Shown here piece after piece: positions 20,647 to 31,513 of a stretch of DNA of 64,000 nucleotides. The position numbers were made by a program, and so were the translations under genes. The notes below the pieces were generated by a model. It was not told where the DNA came from. It saw nothing but the letters and a program-made list of their open reading frames with translations, and searched no databases. Within the stretch, counting starts at the first letter, position 1. Every line of letters begins with the position of its first letter. The DNA lies in contig NW_004454206.1 in NCBI RefSeq assembly GCF_000283155.1, positions 18,027,950 through 18,091,949 on the forward strand, read 5' to 3'. Source of the stretch: Ceratotherium simum simum. Its lineage: Eukaryota; Chordata; Mammalia; Perissodactyla; Rhinocerotidae.

Positions 20647-23600
20647 GTAAGGGCTCCAGCCTTGAGCTCTGGATTTTCTCTGCTCAGAAAAGTGTTGGGC
20701 AGTGCCTACCCTGGGCACAGGCAGGGGCACAAGTGAAAAATCGCAGCTAACTCAGCAGAGTTGGGGAGGGGGTCCAGAAACCACTTCTCGTGGGTGGGCC
20801 GCTGCCAGAAACTCAGCAGAGGGGAGGGGGCTTGTTTGTTGTGGTTTGTACTTGTCTCTCTACACCTTTATGTTACTACAGAAAAGTTTGTGCCTTCAAG
20901 AGACATGGCTATTCCTTCTCCTCTAGTCTTTTAAATCTAGTAGCACAGCTTTAAAAAAAAGTTTGTGTTCACTGCTAATTCTGCAACATCTCATTCTGAA
21001 ACCTAGTTCTGAAATTTACTAGAACCTTTTTGTTGCAGGAAATCTATTTGGGCTGGAAAGAAAGGAAGCATTTGTTAAGGACTCAGAGACCATCCTCTGG
21101 GGACACTGTCAGACAGGACACTGGACTTAGTGTTTCATGGGTCTGACTCTGAATGGTCATTTTTATGATCCCAAGCAGCTGGATTATCTTATCCTCCAAG
21201 TGTCTGTGAGTATGAGGCTAGCAAAGGGGTAGGAAAAAGACACACTAGGGACTGGGAGCAGGAGCACCGTATTTTAGAGCTTGAAGAGACGGTAGAGACC
21301 TCCTAATCTACCCCCTCTGCCCTCCACCCTTCCTCCACCCCATTTGCAGATTAGATAGCCTAGTCCCAAGTGACCTTACTCCAAAATAAATGGCCAGTGA
21401 GTTGTGGAGCGTGGGTCTCCTGTCTCCTTGCCTAATGGGAAGTCTGCTGTGCCAGACTTTCAGGTTGTCTGTTGGATGCTGGACACTCTGCCCCATACAG
21501 TGCAACCAAATCTTGGAAGATGATCTCTCTGGATAGCCCAACGCCTAGTGTCGAGTGTGTTCTACTACTGCAGTCATCTTCGACCAGCATCCTTCCAAAA
21601 GGGTCACAAGTGGGCAGGAAGTTTCCAGGCAGCTTGAGCTGTGATAGTCATTATAATACTCCTTCCACATCCTTTTTTCCTGACACTAGGAATCTTGAGT
21701 TATATTCTTGCCTCCTGCCTAGCATTTTTTGAAGGGGTATAGAGCAGTATTTAGTGGGATAATAATTCATTCAGAATTCACATTTCAGGACCTAGAGACC
21801 TCAGCTCATCCCAGTGATCATTGTAGGTCACCTTTTGCTTATATCGTTGTTCTCCAAACTTGCCTGTGCATAAGAAACACTTGAGGGGCTTGTTCATAGT
21901 CTCTCCAGGACCCTCCCCTAGAGATTCTGATTCAGTATCTCTGGTCCAGGGTCTGCAAATCTGTGTTCATAGTACGTGCCCTATGTGGTTCTTAAGATCG
22001 TTTGGGAAACAGTGTTTTCTTGCTCCGTCAGCCAATGTTGTTAAACATCTACCATGCCATGTGCCTTGTTCTGATGGAATACAAAAGTGAGACGGGCTCG
22101 GCTTCCAGAAGTGTACATTCTACTAGTTTCCTGCTTTTCCTCCACCTCGTTCTACATACTGTTGTCACACACATACACATTTCCTTTATTCTCACTCTGG
22201 TTTTCTGAATCCTCTCTCAATATGAGTTTAACCAGCTAAGCTGAGTGTATTTTAAACACACATGCATCTGCATTTGGGGAAAATTAATGCCTGCTAAGTG
22301 TTTGGCCTTTCTTTGCTGTTTATCGTTTTGTATCCCCTGATCTTCAAAGTTTTTTTTGTTTTGTTTTTACTGTGGAGTCCATCTATCCGCCTTTTCTCTT
22401 TTCTAAATTTACTGTGAAGGCAAGTCTTTCTTTGGGGGAGGGGAAGCCACTTTTCCTTGGGGTGGTGGAAAAGGAGGGGTGTGGTATGAAAGCAGGGAAA
22501 AGTGATGTGGAGTTCAAAAGATGAAATTTTAATGAGCCATGAATCTAGACCTGGAGGAACTTCAGATTTCTGGTGGAGTTTCATGCAAGCCGCCTCTTAC
22601 CCTCACCAATGGAATTCAAACACAATAAAAGTGGGTCTCAAGCCTGAAGAATGAGCTGTAGGTAGTAGGGGATGTTAATGTGTGGACTGGGGTGATTGGA
22701 ATATGGATTGGAGAGATTGCATTCTCCTTTTATTAGATTTGATATTTGCCTGTAATAGGAATGACTTGCTTATGGCCATTACTTTTTAAGGAACACTGAC
22801 TGGTTCTGCTACTCTGTGATGATTAGCATGGTGCTTTGTAAACTACTTTTCTTGGATTTTGTAGAAAAAGGGAAGGAAAATGATCGCAATCACTGACATC
22901 ATTTAAACAGAACAGTAAATTGGTAATTACTTAAATACAAGTTAAAGAACTTTAAAGTAATATTACTATCATGGAGGATCAAAGGACTTTTAAAAGCAGC
23001 CTCCTCTTACCACCTTCTTTATAAAACTTACAGGCACTTAATCTTTCCTGCGTTGTATTTCATTCAGTTTTCCTTGGGTATTACACTGTACTGCAAGAAG
23101 GTCATGCTTTCTCTATTTGAAAAGTTACTTTTGAACCATGTTGCAATCAATGATGTTTTCATGTTTACTTTTTAACCTTTTAATGGCTGTAAGACAATGC
23201 TTTCAAAGACCTCTTTAATATTTTTTAAAAGAGCCTTTTGGAGTGATCATTAGAATCGCTTTTTTTTTTTTTTTGACATACTCCCATGCAGAAATCATGG
23301 TACAATGAGCTAAGTGGCCAGTGTTATCTCTTAAATTATTGTGGGACTCTAGACTAAATTAGTCTGCAGGCAAATAATTAAGACTCGTGAGTCACAGTTT
23401 GTGGCTTTGAAGTTTACCACCATTGGCTGGATAATCATTTTAATGGTGGGAAATTCGAGGGAAGATGGTAAAATATTTGTCATCTGGCAGAACTTCATGT
23501 TATTATACAATGGTCTGTTTCTCATAGGTAAAAAGGTAAAGTACTCACTTCTTGAAATGATTTTAATGTCTTCATATTTGCACATATAGTGAACTGGAGC

Positions 23601-24155
23601 AATGATTCATTAAACTATATTCTGTCATATTGAATTGTGTGCATTTTTTGGTTCAGGGCCAGCAGTTTCTAAATGTGAGGATGCAAACAGTGAATATTAA
23701 ATAAGAATAATTATATGATGTTTCATTCTGGAAAGTGTTGCTTCTGAAAACTTAGAATTGGCTTGGCATTTTATCCTTTAGAAAGCCCTTTTAATCAGGA
23801 AGCTTGAGCGCTTGTTTAATTTGGGAAGGGGCAGAAATGGATTTATTTAAAAACCTAGCAAAGGACTCTGTGAGTGAGCTGTTTATAACAAAGAGATTTT
23901 TCTCCTCCAGACCTGCCAGGCCTGAAGTGCGTGAAGTACATCCAGGGACTCCAGTGGGGAACTCAGCAGATCCTCAGTGAACATATCAGGATGACACACA
24001 GGGGGCACCAGACCAGATTCGCCGAGCTGCACAGTGCCCTTTTCCTGCTGAGATTCATCAATGCCAATGTCATTGCTGACCTGTTCTTCAAGCCCATCAT
24101 TGGCACAGTCAGCATGGATGATATGATGCTAGAAATGCTCTGTGCGAAGTTATGA
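19476..24155 (+). CDS. NR0B1: NR0B1 (DAX1) orphan nuclear receptor, two exons
   Basis: Coding sequence joins 19476..20646 and 23911..24155 and gives 471 residues; human DAX1 has 470. NR0B1 is an atypical nuclear receptor without a zinc-finger DNA-binding domain. It binds SF-1 (NR5A1) and other receptors in the nucleus and represses their transcription in adrenal, gonad, hypothalamus and pituitary gonadotropes. Visible structure: three 67-residue repeats plus a partial fourth (Q9-R75, Q76-R142, Q143-R209, Q210 to about 247), each starting near an LXXLL-type motif: LYNML 13-17, LYNML 80-84, LYSLL 147-151 and the degenerate LYNMP 214-218. A ligand-binding-like domain follows (about 205-471) and ends in an AF-2-like helix, MMLEMLC at 462-468. 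The start ATG has G at -3 and +4. The extra residue relative to human lies in repeat 2. All expected residues are open and intact, so it should be functional. In human, loss causes X-linked adrenal hypoplasia and duplication causes dosage-sensitive sex reversal. Confidence 0.98.
19500..20218 (+). repeat. NR0B1: 201-base coding tandem repeat (3.5 units)
   Basis: The word cagggcagcatcctctac (with a single change in unit 3) recurs at 19500, 19701, 19902 and 20103, exactly 201 bases (67 codons) apart, and tggcgctcctgtaccgctg recurs at 19654, 19855 and 20056. Within the shared blocks the units are almost identical even at silent positions, while the segments between them differ. The fourth unit is partial and runs into the ligand-binding-like domain. 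Confidence 0.95.
21039..21130 (+). other. NR0B1: Candidate alternative second exon of NR0B1
   Basis: A pyrimidine-rich tract and acceptor, acctttttgttgcag, end at 21038. Joined to exon 1 in phase, the following sequence reads [12 protein letters not shown] and on for 30 codons to a TAG at 21129-21131 (the first Gly codon uses the last base of exon 1). A human splice form, NR0B1A, that replaces the exon-2 residues with a short tail from an intronic exon is known. Whether this is its equivalent cannot be decided without transcripts. Confidence 0.35.
21845..22025 (+). mobile_element. MER5A-type element in the NR0B1 intron
   Basis: 'ttgttctccaaacttgcctg', 'agaaacacttgaggggcttg', 'agattctgattcagtatctc' and the closing 'tcgtttgggaaacagtg' follow the MER5A consensus in + orientation. 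A LINE-2-like antisense scrap follows directly. Confidence 0.75.
22030..22200 (-). repeat. LINE-2-like scrap, antisense, in the intron
   Basis: 'ttaaacatctaccatgccatgtgccttg' and 'ggcttccagaagtgtacattctac' match the antisense LINE-2 3' end in diverged form. Confidence 0.45.
23911..24155 (+). CDS. NR0B1: NR0B1 exon 2 coding part
   Basis: Follows the acceptor ctcctccag. It completes codon 391 (G|AC, Asp) and encodes the last 81 residues: [19 protein letters not shown], then [20 protein letters not shown] and the C-terminal AF-2-like helix, with TGA at 24153-24155. The join is in phase and matches human exon 2 almost residue for residue. The Asn of RFINANVI, the human N440 disease position, is conserved. 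Confidence 0.97.
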
Positions 24156-24225
24156 AGGCATGTGGGCCACAGAAGTGCAGTTCACCAAGAAGGAAAGATA
24201 AGGAGCTGTGGGCAGAAGAGTGTAA

Positions 24226-24231
24226 AATAAA
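24226..24231 (+). terminator. NR0B1: NR0B1 polyadenylation signal
   Basis: AATAAA 71 bases after the stop, followed by a T-rich stretch (ttcttattgttttttac), predicts cleavage near 24245-24255 and a short 3' UTR of about 90-100 bases, as known for DAX1. An ATTAAA at 24273-24278 is a weaker second candidate. Confidence 0.85.
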
Positions 24232-24255
24232 CTTTCTTATTGTTTTTTACATGCA

Positions 24256-25417
24256 TAGTATTTTTGTATTCAATTAAAGAAAAACTTTAGCTACAATTAG
24301 AAAATCCTCTGTTCCATAGTGTTTCATTGTGAAGGAAAACGTATGCCAACAGGCAACATATCTAAGTACATCTTTAAGGAAAGAGCAGGGTACTACACTA
24401 ATAAGCTATTTTCACAAGTTTACTCTCTCCATTGAACCTGCTAAAATCAAATTTGTAATATTAAGTTATAATAAATGTTAAGGTGTTAACCATTAACTTG
24501 ATTGCAAGAAGTTTTCATCAGGGTTTAAGTAAGGCTTCAAAAATATTAAAAACCTAGCCAACATAAACAAAAATTAAGTTATCTTTGTAGGTGGCATCAT
24601 GACATTTAATATTATGGCATGCCAGTGTTGGCGAGGGTTGATTTGGCTCTATCTTCATTTTCACTTCCATCAGCTGTGTGGAAGACTGTCTTGGTACCAA
24701 GTGGAGTCAAGTGGTAATCTGTGATCGTAGAGGCACCTGAAAGTGAAATAGATGTTCAGAGTTTTGGTTGGGGATTTTTCTGTACACAGTAAAGTTCAAC
24801 AAGAAACTTACATTCTATAAAGAGGCATTATAGTTCCAGAAAGCTCAACATCGTTATAAACCCCTGATTATATCTTACCTTTTAGATACATTATATATTG
24901 TAACTGTCCCATTGAACAAGCATAGCATGAAATCATAAGGTGACTGTTCTTAGCTAATGCTGCCCCTTTAAATGTAATCTATAGAACTAGTTATTCCTTG
25001 TCTTTGGATAAAATTTAGGCAACTAAATGTTTATTCACTTATAGGGAATAAATTGCCTGTTAGTGATTAATACGTCTAGTCCAGGATAATAACCCACTGC
25101 AGGGAGTCAAACTTCCTTTTGTGCAGCATACCCTTTGGCAGTCTGGTGAATCCTATGGACATCTTCTCAGAATCAGGCTGTCAAAATAATGGAGCAAATA
25201 CTTAGGATTACAAAGGAAATCAAAATATGTCAAAATATATTAAAAATGTTACATTTTAAAATGATTTTAAAATTTATATGTGCTTCTTTATCAACAAATT
25301 AAATCACAAACTAGTGGCAGGTCTAATATCTACCTTAATTTCGAGGCAGTGATCAATATAATTGAAATTTCCAAATATCTATAATGTGATAAAATATCTG
25401 AGATTTCCATTGGTGAC
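24256..25417. other. NR0B1 3' flank, nothing recognised
   Basis: AT-rich, without an open frame of note or assignable repeat up to the LTR at 25418. Confidence 0.5.
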
Positions 25418-25980
25418 TGTGATGAGGGACTCCCAAGAGTACCACCCCATTCAGAGATTTGCTAGGTCTCATGGGACTCGGCATATAGTTGTGTTCAGGG
25501 CTAAGACTTATTACTGAGATGTAGTAAGGATATACAGCCAGCTCATAAGGGGAAGAGACACAGGCGGATCCTGGAAGAATTCATGTGCAGGCTTTCTTTT
25601 GCTCTCTCCCATGAGGGGTCACACGGGGCACACTTCCCCTGCAATGAAAATTCAGCAACATGTGTGCAATGTTTCTGCCCAGGGAAGCCCTTTGAGACTC
25701 AGAGTTAAGGGTTTTATGGGAGGCTGGTCACATAGGTACCCTTTACCTAGCATGTACCAAAATTCCAAACACACAGAAAAAAAGCAGGTGCTCAACAAAT
25801 AAACCCCATTGTTTGCACAAACAGTCTAGGCACAGTGAGTCCCTCTTATGAGTTAGGGAAGGGCGGGAACACTCCCAAAGTCCAAGTTCCCAAATATCAG
25901 CCAAGAGTCAACCCGGCAAGCAGGCCATTCTATGGATAGCAGTTTCACTCTTGCTATGTTAACCTGTCTGCATAATCCAC
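25418..25980 (-). mobile_element. LTR of an endogenous retrovirus (left copy, 3' LTR)
   Basis: About 560 bases, alignable along its whole length with 29252-29816. Shared words include 'catgtgcaggctt', 'ctcccatgaggg', 'gtttgcacaaaca', 'tctaggcacagtga' and 'gcaagcaggccattc'. Polyadenylation-type words read on the minus strand, so the provirus lies in minus orientation and this is its 3' LTR. From memory the consensus resembles MER21 (ERVL class), a tentative name. By eye the two LTRs differ at roughly a fifth of positions, so the insertion is old. Confidence 0.75.
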
Positions 25981-27038
25981 TCCCTTGGCCCTTGACCAAG
26001 ATGTCTTTACAGAATTATTATCAGTAGGACCCCATACAGCAAGATGAGGCCAACCTGCAGTATTGATTTCAATTATGCCCTGTAGGGGTCCTGGACTTAG
26101 CCAGTTAAAATACATCCCATTAGCTATAAAGATCTGTCTTAGAAAGCCAGGTGGCTTCCTCCAAAAGTTTCTCTATGAACCTTTTTTTTTAACCTGGCCC
26201 GTGGCATCACTTTAGGCCCAGCACAGCTCTGGCCAGTAGGATGAAGCTGAGGCAGTGTCACTATGGTCAGGGCACACACCCAAGAAGTACAATCCCAGAG
26301 GTCACCAAAGGGCACGCATGTCCCCTGGAAACAAGTTGTGTACTGTGTTCAGGCTCTGCAAGCAGGACAAGCATTGGTCAGGCAGTACAGGCTAACAGGG
26401 CTGCCAGGGTGGCTTCCCACCATGGTTCCTCCTGCCCCAGAGTTCTCAGTCAGGTCCAAGTAATTCAGGTCAGTCCTTGCTTTCAGAGGGACTACCTGAG
26501 GGGGGCAGTTTCAAACAGTTCTATCAGCGACACGAATTCATGGCCTGCTGAGCGTGGACAGCGTGTGGAGGTGTTCTGCAGGGACTGTGCAGGCGCTGCC
26601 CACCCCTGCTGTTTCTTAGTCACACTGTCACATGTGATCTGGTCTCTGCAGTCCATCTGAATCTGAAGCAGCTTGAAACAGCTTGCAAAGGCATCACCAG
26701 CATTTTTCTTCAGAAAGAGGAGAAAGCTTCCAGGAGCAGTTCTGAAAAGTGATCGTTAATGTCCCACCCACACCCCTGCACCTCCCCAGGTGCCAGAGTT
26801 TTTTCTCTGTTATTACAAATTCAGTGTGTCCCTTTCACTAATCCTAACTTCACAATTTTTCCTAATCATTTCTTTTTTGCCCAGCCCTTTCATCTGGAAG
26901 GGTTGTGTGCAAAAGGAACACAAGCATTTCACAGAAGAACATTTTTAGACAACTTAACCAGAAAGATGCATCATACTCAGGAACTAGTCAGGGTGAAATC
27001 CTGACTTTGCGATACTTTTTAAAAAATGGGTTTACATT

Positions 27039-27231
27039 GGGGCCGGCCTGGTTGCATAGTGGTTAAGTTCACGTGCTCCACTTTGGCGGCCCAGGGTTCA
27101 TGGGTTGGGATCCCGGGCATAGACCTACACACTGCTCATCAAGCCATGCTGTGGCGGCATCCCACATACAAAATAGAGGAAGATTGGCATAGATGTTAGC
27201 TCAGGGACAATCTTCCTCACCAAAAGAAAGA
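27039..27231 (+). mobile_element. ERE SINE (copy 6), inside the retroviral remnant
   Basis: Shorter ERE in + orientation beginning ggggccggcctggttgc and ending caatcttcctcaccaaaag. The TSD is approximately gggtttaca / gggtttata at 27028 and 27233. It is younger than the provirus it interrupts. Confidence 0.92.
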
Positions 27232-27653
27232 AGGGTTTATATAACCTCTCCTCCCCCCATGCCTGTTGTCCTGATCATTTATTCAGTGAGTAGCCTAGAA
27301 AAGATCAGGCCCTTTCTTGAGACAGCTTCACTGAATCATCCAACTGCCTTACTAAGGTGTGTGCAGCAAGAGAAAGGTGAGGGAAGTAGAGTCAGGCTGT
27401 CAGTCCATTGTTGCAAACTGTAGCTAATCTGGAAAGCAAAACACAAGTCAACAGCAGTGAGAGACACTCCCCTCCTCCCCAGAGAGGTTCCAGAGTCTGA
27501 TCTATCAGAGGTTCGCAGAGGGGTCACACTCCCGGTGTGTGCCCACCCCCAGCTTGTAGCTTTCAGCAGGAATCACGTTAGGAATGCAATCAGGCTCTGC
27601 ATCAGAGCTATGGAACCCATCAGCAGCTCCATTTCAAATGGTCCCGTTTGAGA

Positions 27654-27807
27654 TGATTGGGCTCATGTGTGTGGTGATGGATTGTAATTAGTATTTGGGT
27701 GGTGAACATGATGTACTCTATGCAGAAATAGAAGTATAATGTTGTAAATCTGAAATTTATACAATGTTATAAACCAATGTTACCACAATAAAAAAAAAAC
27801 AAAAAAA
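27654..27807 (+). mobile_element. 5'-truncated LINE-1 3' end, inside the retroviral remnant
   Basis: About 150 bases of LINE-1 3' UTR ('gtggtgatggattgtaatt...gtgaacatgatgtactctatg...taccacaataaaa') with an A-rich tail. A 19-base TSD with three mismatches flanks it, caaatggtcccgtttgaga at 27635-27653 and caaatggtcccattagaga at 27808-27826. This is a young-looking equid-type L1 end. Confidence 0.88.
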
Positions 27808-29251
27808 CAAATGGTCCCATTAGAGAAGAAGTCCCTACCCTAGGGCATCTGCAAGTGACCCAGCTGGTCCAGCCAGCATCTATGTGTTTTCAGAGCTAGG
27901 ACCCCGCAGAGGGGTGTCCTAAATTTCCAGCAGTCCCAGAGTCTGAGTCCTGTTCATTGAGCCCGTGCCTGTTTTCAGTTCAGCACAGCTCAGTGCTGAC
28001 ACCGAAACAGCCCATAGCAGGGAGTGTCAGGTTTCAGCTTGGAGTCAGGTCCAGGTAATTAGGATCTGTGGATTCAGTGTACCGGAAAATGCCAGCGGCT
28101 TTTCCTCAGCAGCAGCAAAGCTGAGATGCTGTAGGGCCAGACATCTGTGTTCCAAGTCCAAGTGACAAGCAAGGCTTTCTGAAGCATTTTTCACCTTGTC
28201 AGTCTTAAGGTCCAAATTGACCCATGCAAAAATATGCACACCAGGCCAGAAAATCATCAGCCCCTAAGGGTCAGAAATCTGATTTTACAAGAGATCATTA
28301 GTAAAATAAAAACCGCTTGCTAAAATTCCAAAAGTGTATCTTCATCTGGAGACTGGCTCCCTTTTTCTAGAGACTCCAATAGGCAAAATCATAGCAAAAA
28401 CTTATCAGTTACAGAGACTTGTTTCAATACTAAAAGTTTAAATTTCAATCCGCTCACCTGTGGCAAAAAGCAAGGGAGCTGTGTCCCATTAACATGTGTT
28501 TTTTCTTTGTGGCTTTCCCTGGTTGACATGACCCTTCTAGGATTTATTAAATTAAAAGCATATAACATTTTACTTTAATTTTTTTATCATACATCCAGAT
28601 GCCATAGCCACAAAATGCAAAGCAGTGATTTAAAATTCCTTTTTTTTCTTTCTCATTACAAGTTTACTCAAACACCTATCAGTAAATTCCCTATTTACAA
28701 GGTTTACATCACAGCTGCCAGGAGAACCCAGCTAGAGTGCCAGGGGAGGGAGAGGGGAGCTATGGTAGCAGCTAGGCTGAAGAAATGGCTGGACTGGTTT
28801 TTTATCTTTCTTTTTCCCTCTGGTTTATCTAAAGCCGTGCTCCAGCCCTGGGAACAGATTTAGCCTTTTTCCTCCCAATTAGAGGAGAGAGCAACTACAA
28901 ACTAGTTTTTGTATTTGGGCCCTTTGTCCTCCTGCCCAGAGGAGGGAGAGAGAAAAACAAACAAACAAGTCATGTAGCTATTTTTTCCTCACCAGCCTGC
29001 ATGGCCAAAAGCAGCTGGGGGATCCAGCGAGCCAATTCTCCCAGGGATAGACCTATCCTTTTGACATTCCATAGGTAGCCTTTACCTCTGACCACAAACA
29101 GCAGCTCAGGTACTGCTCCCTACTGTGGGTAACCCCATAGCCATCCACGTACCACATTTCATCTTTCCCTGCCCCTCTCTCTTTCTTTCCTCAAGATAAT
29201 GCTGTAGCTATATTTAAGTAAGTTGGGGTCTTCCAGCAAATTCCATCATTA

Positions 29252-29816
29252 TGTCGGTGCTCCCCAAGACCACCCCACATTCAAATATTCCTTAGATGGC
29301 CTCACAGCAGTTGAATGTAGTTGTAATCACAGCTAAGATGATTTATAGTGATGTAGCGACGATACACAGCTGGACCAGAATGGGACAAGACACAGGTGGA
29401 GTCTGGTGGGATCCATGTGCAGGCTTCCTTATGATCGCTCCCTCCCATGAGGGCTGCACTCTTCCCCCTTCCTCATCTCCCCTGCAAGAAAAATTAGCAA
29501 TATCTGTGTAATGTTTCTTCCCAGGGAGCCCATTAGAGACTCAGTGCCCAGGGTTTATATTAGGGGCTGGTTACATAAGCACCCTCCACTTAGCATGTCC
29601 CAAAATCCCAGACTCCAGCACGAAAGCAGGTGCTCAGCATAAGCCACATTATTTGCACAAACAATCTAGGCACAGTGAACCACCCTTATAACTTACTGAA
29701 GGGTGGGAATACTCCTGAAATCGTGGTTCCCAGATTTAGCCATTAGCCAACCTTGCAAGCAGGCCATTCGAAGGATAGTGCTCTCAGGCTTGCTATATTA
29801 ACTCTTCTTCCGCCCA
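29252..29816 (-). mobile_element. LTR of an endogenous retrovirus (right copy, 5' LTR)
   Basis: Partner of 25418-25980. Starts TGTCGGTGCTCCCCAAGACC and ends near TTCCGCCCA, keeping TG...CA ends. It is preceded on the left by the retroviral interior. In minus orientation this is the 5' LTR. Confidence 0.75.
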
Positions 29817-31230
29817 GGTACTGCTAACACTACTGTGTGGTGTTACCTACATTCATAATTAAAGGAGAGGCTAAATTTCAGTTAGAGCTTAAGGCAAATA
29901 AAAAGGTAACTATTTTTTTTCCATTCAAGTTCATCAAATCCCTGATTTCTATCCACTGGCTCCTCAAAGAGAGGGGAAGTCCATTGATTATTGATTTAGA
30001 AGCACTGAAAGTTAATAGCTCATTTTTTCCTAGTCTGAGACTTTCCCAAGTTAACTGCCTACAGTGGGATGGCAGGGGCTTCTAACCTTTTCCCCTACTT
30101 TGCAGTTTTAGTTCTACTTCCATATCTTGCTACCTACATTTGCAGATGCCCACAGAGTATGAAGACATCAAGGAGGAAGAGGTAAATGGAGCAGAAGAGT
30201 TCTCACCTGACCTATTCCGATCTTGTAGTTTTCTCTGGCCGTGGCATATGTTTCAAGTTAACTCTTCTTCTTGTGGGTACTTGCATTGATTATTTGGAGA
30301 ACTTCATCCACATCTCCCTCATCCCTGATCTCTTGGGATCTCTCTCCTGCAACTACTTCTATATTCCTTTCAGTCTTACATCTTCTTTCTCAGTCCCCAG
30401 GCATCTGGCTCTCTCTCCAGCTCCTTCTACTAAGTCTTTTCACCCCACAAGGCAACGCTTTTGTACAGGATGTAAGATAAACCTATGGTAGCATGTCTGT
30501 GCTCTTGTCCTCCGTCTTCCCTCTTCTTGAAGGGAAATACTCATTTTTTTGCTTTGGCAAACTTTGAGAGTGTAGGATGCCCCACCTAACCACCTGTTCT
30601 GTATTCTGCCATTCTGTATTCCACTTAGTCTGTCTGTTGCCCTTTAGATTTCCAGGCGAGAGTCAGAGTCTAATCCCTGATGTTCCCCCAAACTGCAGTG
30701 GACACAGATTAGCTCTACAAGTCGTCTCCTTAAAGTTAAAATGGGAGGCACCTCCGCCCCTCCACCTTTGGGGTGCCCTCAGCACACAAACAGCTCTCTC
30801 AAACATTCCTTTCTCTTTTTCAACTTCCATACTTTTATGTGCTTGGTATGTATGAGGGAAAGAGAATCATGTAAAGTTTATGGTTCCTGCATCATGATTT
30901 TAAACCTCACTCGGCATCTTGTTTGCTTTGTGTCTCAGCAGAAACTATGGACAGAATCCTATTTCAACATTTAGTTACTAATGTGCATTCATTAATGTTC
31001 TTTTCCTAAACAGTTGAACCTATGATCAGCATGTAAGTCCAATGAGGGTCTTTTCTTGGCATACATGATTTCAATCTTTGTTTCGATTGTATTAAATTTG
31101 ACCCTCACCTTCTTCTCTTTCCTTTTCCTGTTTTTAAACTCTTTTTCTTATAAAATAAAGGCAAAGTGCAAGAAACTATTTAAATATTTCACAAACACTG
31201 CTATGGGCACACTAAGATAGCAAAACTTTA
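29817..31230. other. Intergenic, nothing recognised
   Basis: T/C-rich on this strand between 30190 and 30860, with several open frames under 105 codons that overlap one another and show no family resemblance. No repeat assigned. Confidence 0.4.
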
Positions 31231-31246
31231 GAAATGCAACTGTTGG

Positions 31247-31497
31247 GGCCTGCTCGGTGGCATAGTGGTTAAGTTCGCGTGTTCCACTTTGGTGGCCCTG
31301 GGTTGGCCGGTTCAGATCCTGGGTGCGGACCTACTCACCGCTCATCAAGCCATGTGGAGGCTGCGTCCCTCATAGAGCAACTAGAACAATATACAACTAT
31401 AACATACAACTACCTACTGGGGCTTTGGAGAGAAAAAAGAAGGAAGATTGGCAACAGAGATTAGCTCAGGGCCAATCTTCCTCAAAAAAAAAAAAAA
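31247..31497 (+). mobile_element. ERE SINE (copy 7) with perfect 16-base TSD
   Basis: Longer-form ERE in + orientation ending in a run of A. The TSD gaaatgcaactgttgg is identical at 31231-31246 and 31498-31513. The middle segment is partly rearranged (ctagaacaatatacaactat). The identical TSD and intact A-tail suggest a fairly recent insertion. Confidence 0.95.
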
Positions 31498-31513
31498 GAA
31501 ATGCAACTGTTGG

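Larger units (their letters stand above)
19300..20650. promoter_or_regulatory. CpG-rich island over NR0B1 promoter and exon 1
   Basis: Base composition changes sharply near 19300 from AT-rich to strongly GC-rich with frequent CG, then reverts after 20650. The island covers the proximal promoter and the whole of exon 1. No other stretch of the window has this composition. Confidence 0.75.
20647..23910 (+). other. NR0B1: NR0B1 intron
   Basis: A 3264-base intron bounded by gtaagg and tctcctccag, phase 1, at the position known for the single intron of mammalian NR0B1. It holds a MER5A-type element (21845-22025), a LINE-2 scrap (about 22030-22200), a poly(T) run near 23261-23274 and a candidate internal acceptor at 21037-21038. 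No separate gene is seen. Confidence 0.95.
25418..29816 (-). mobile_element. Endogenous retroviral remnant with two LTRs, no coding capacity
   Basis: Two related LTRs (25418-25980 and 29252-29816) enclose about 3.27 kb of internal sequence. The internal part has no gag, pol, pro or env reading frame that I can recognise on either strand; the longest frame (26241-26660) has no family resemblance. Two internal stretches near 26400-26500 and 27980-28100 share the words 'gtcaggtccaagtaatt' / 'gtcaggtccaggtaatt', suggesting internal duplication. An ERE SINE (27039-27231) and a LINE-1 tail (27654-27807) inserted later. It is a dead fossil about 1.3 kb downstream of NR0B1. Confidence 0.68.
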
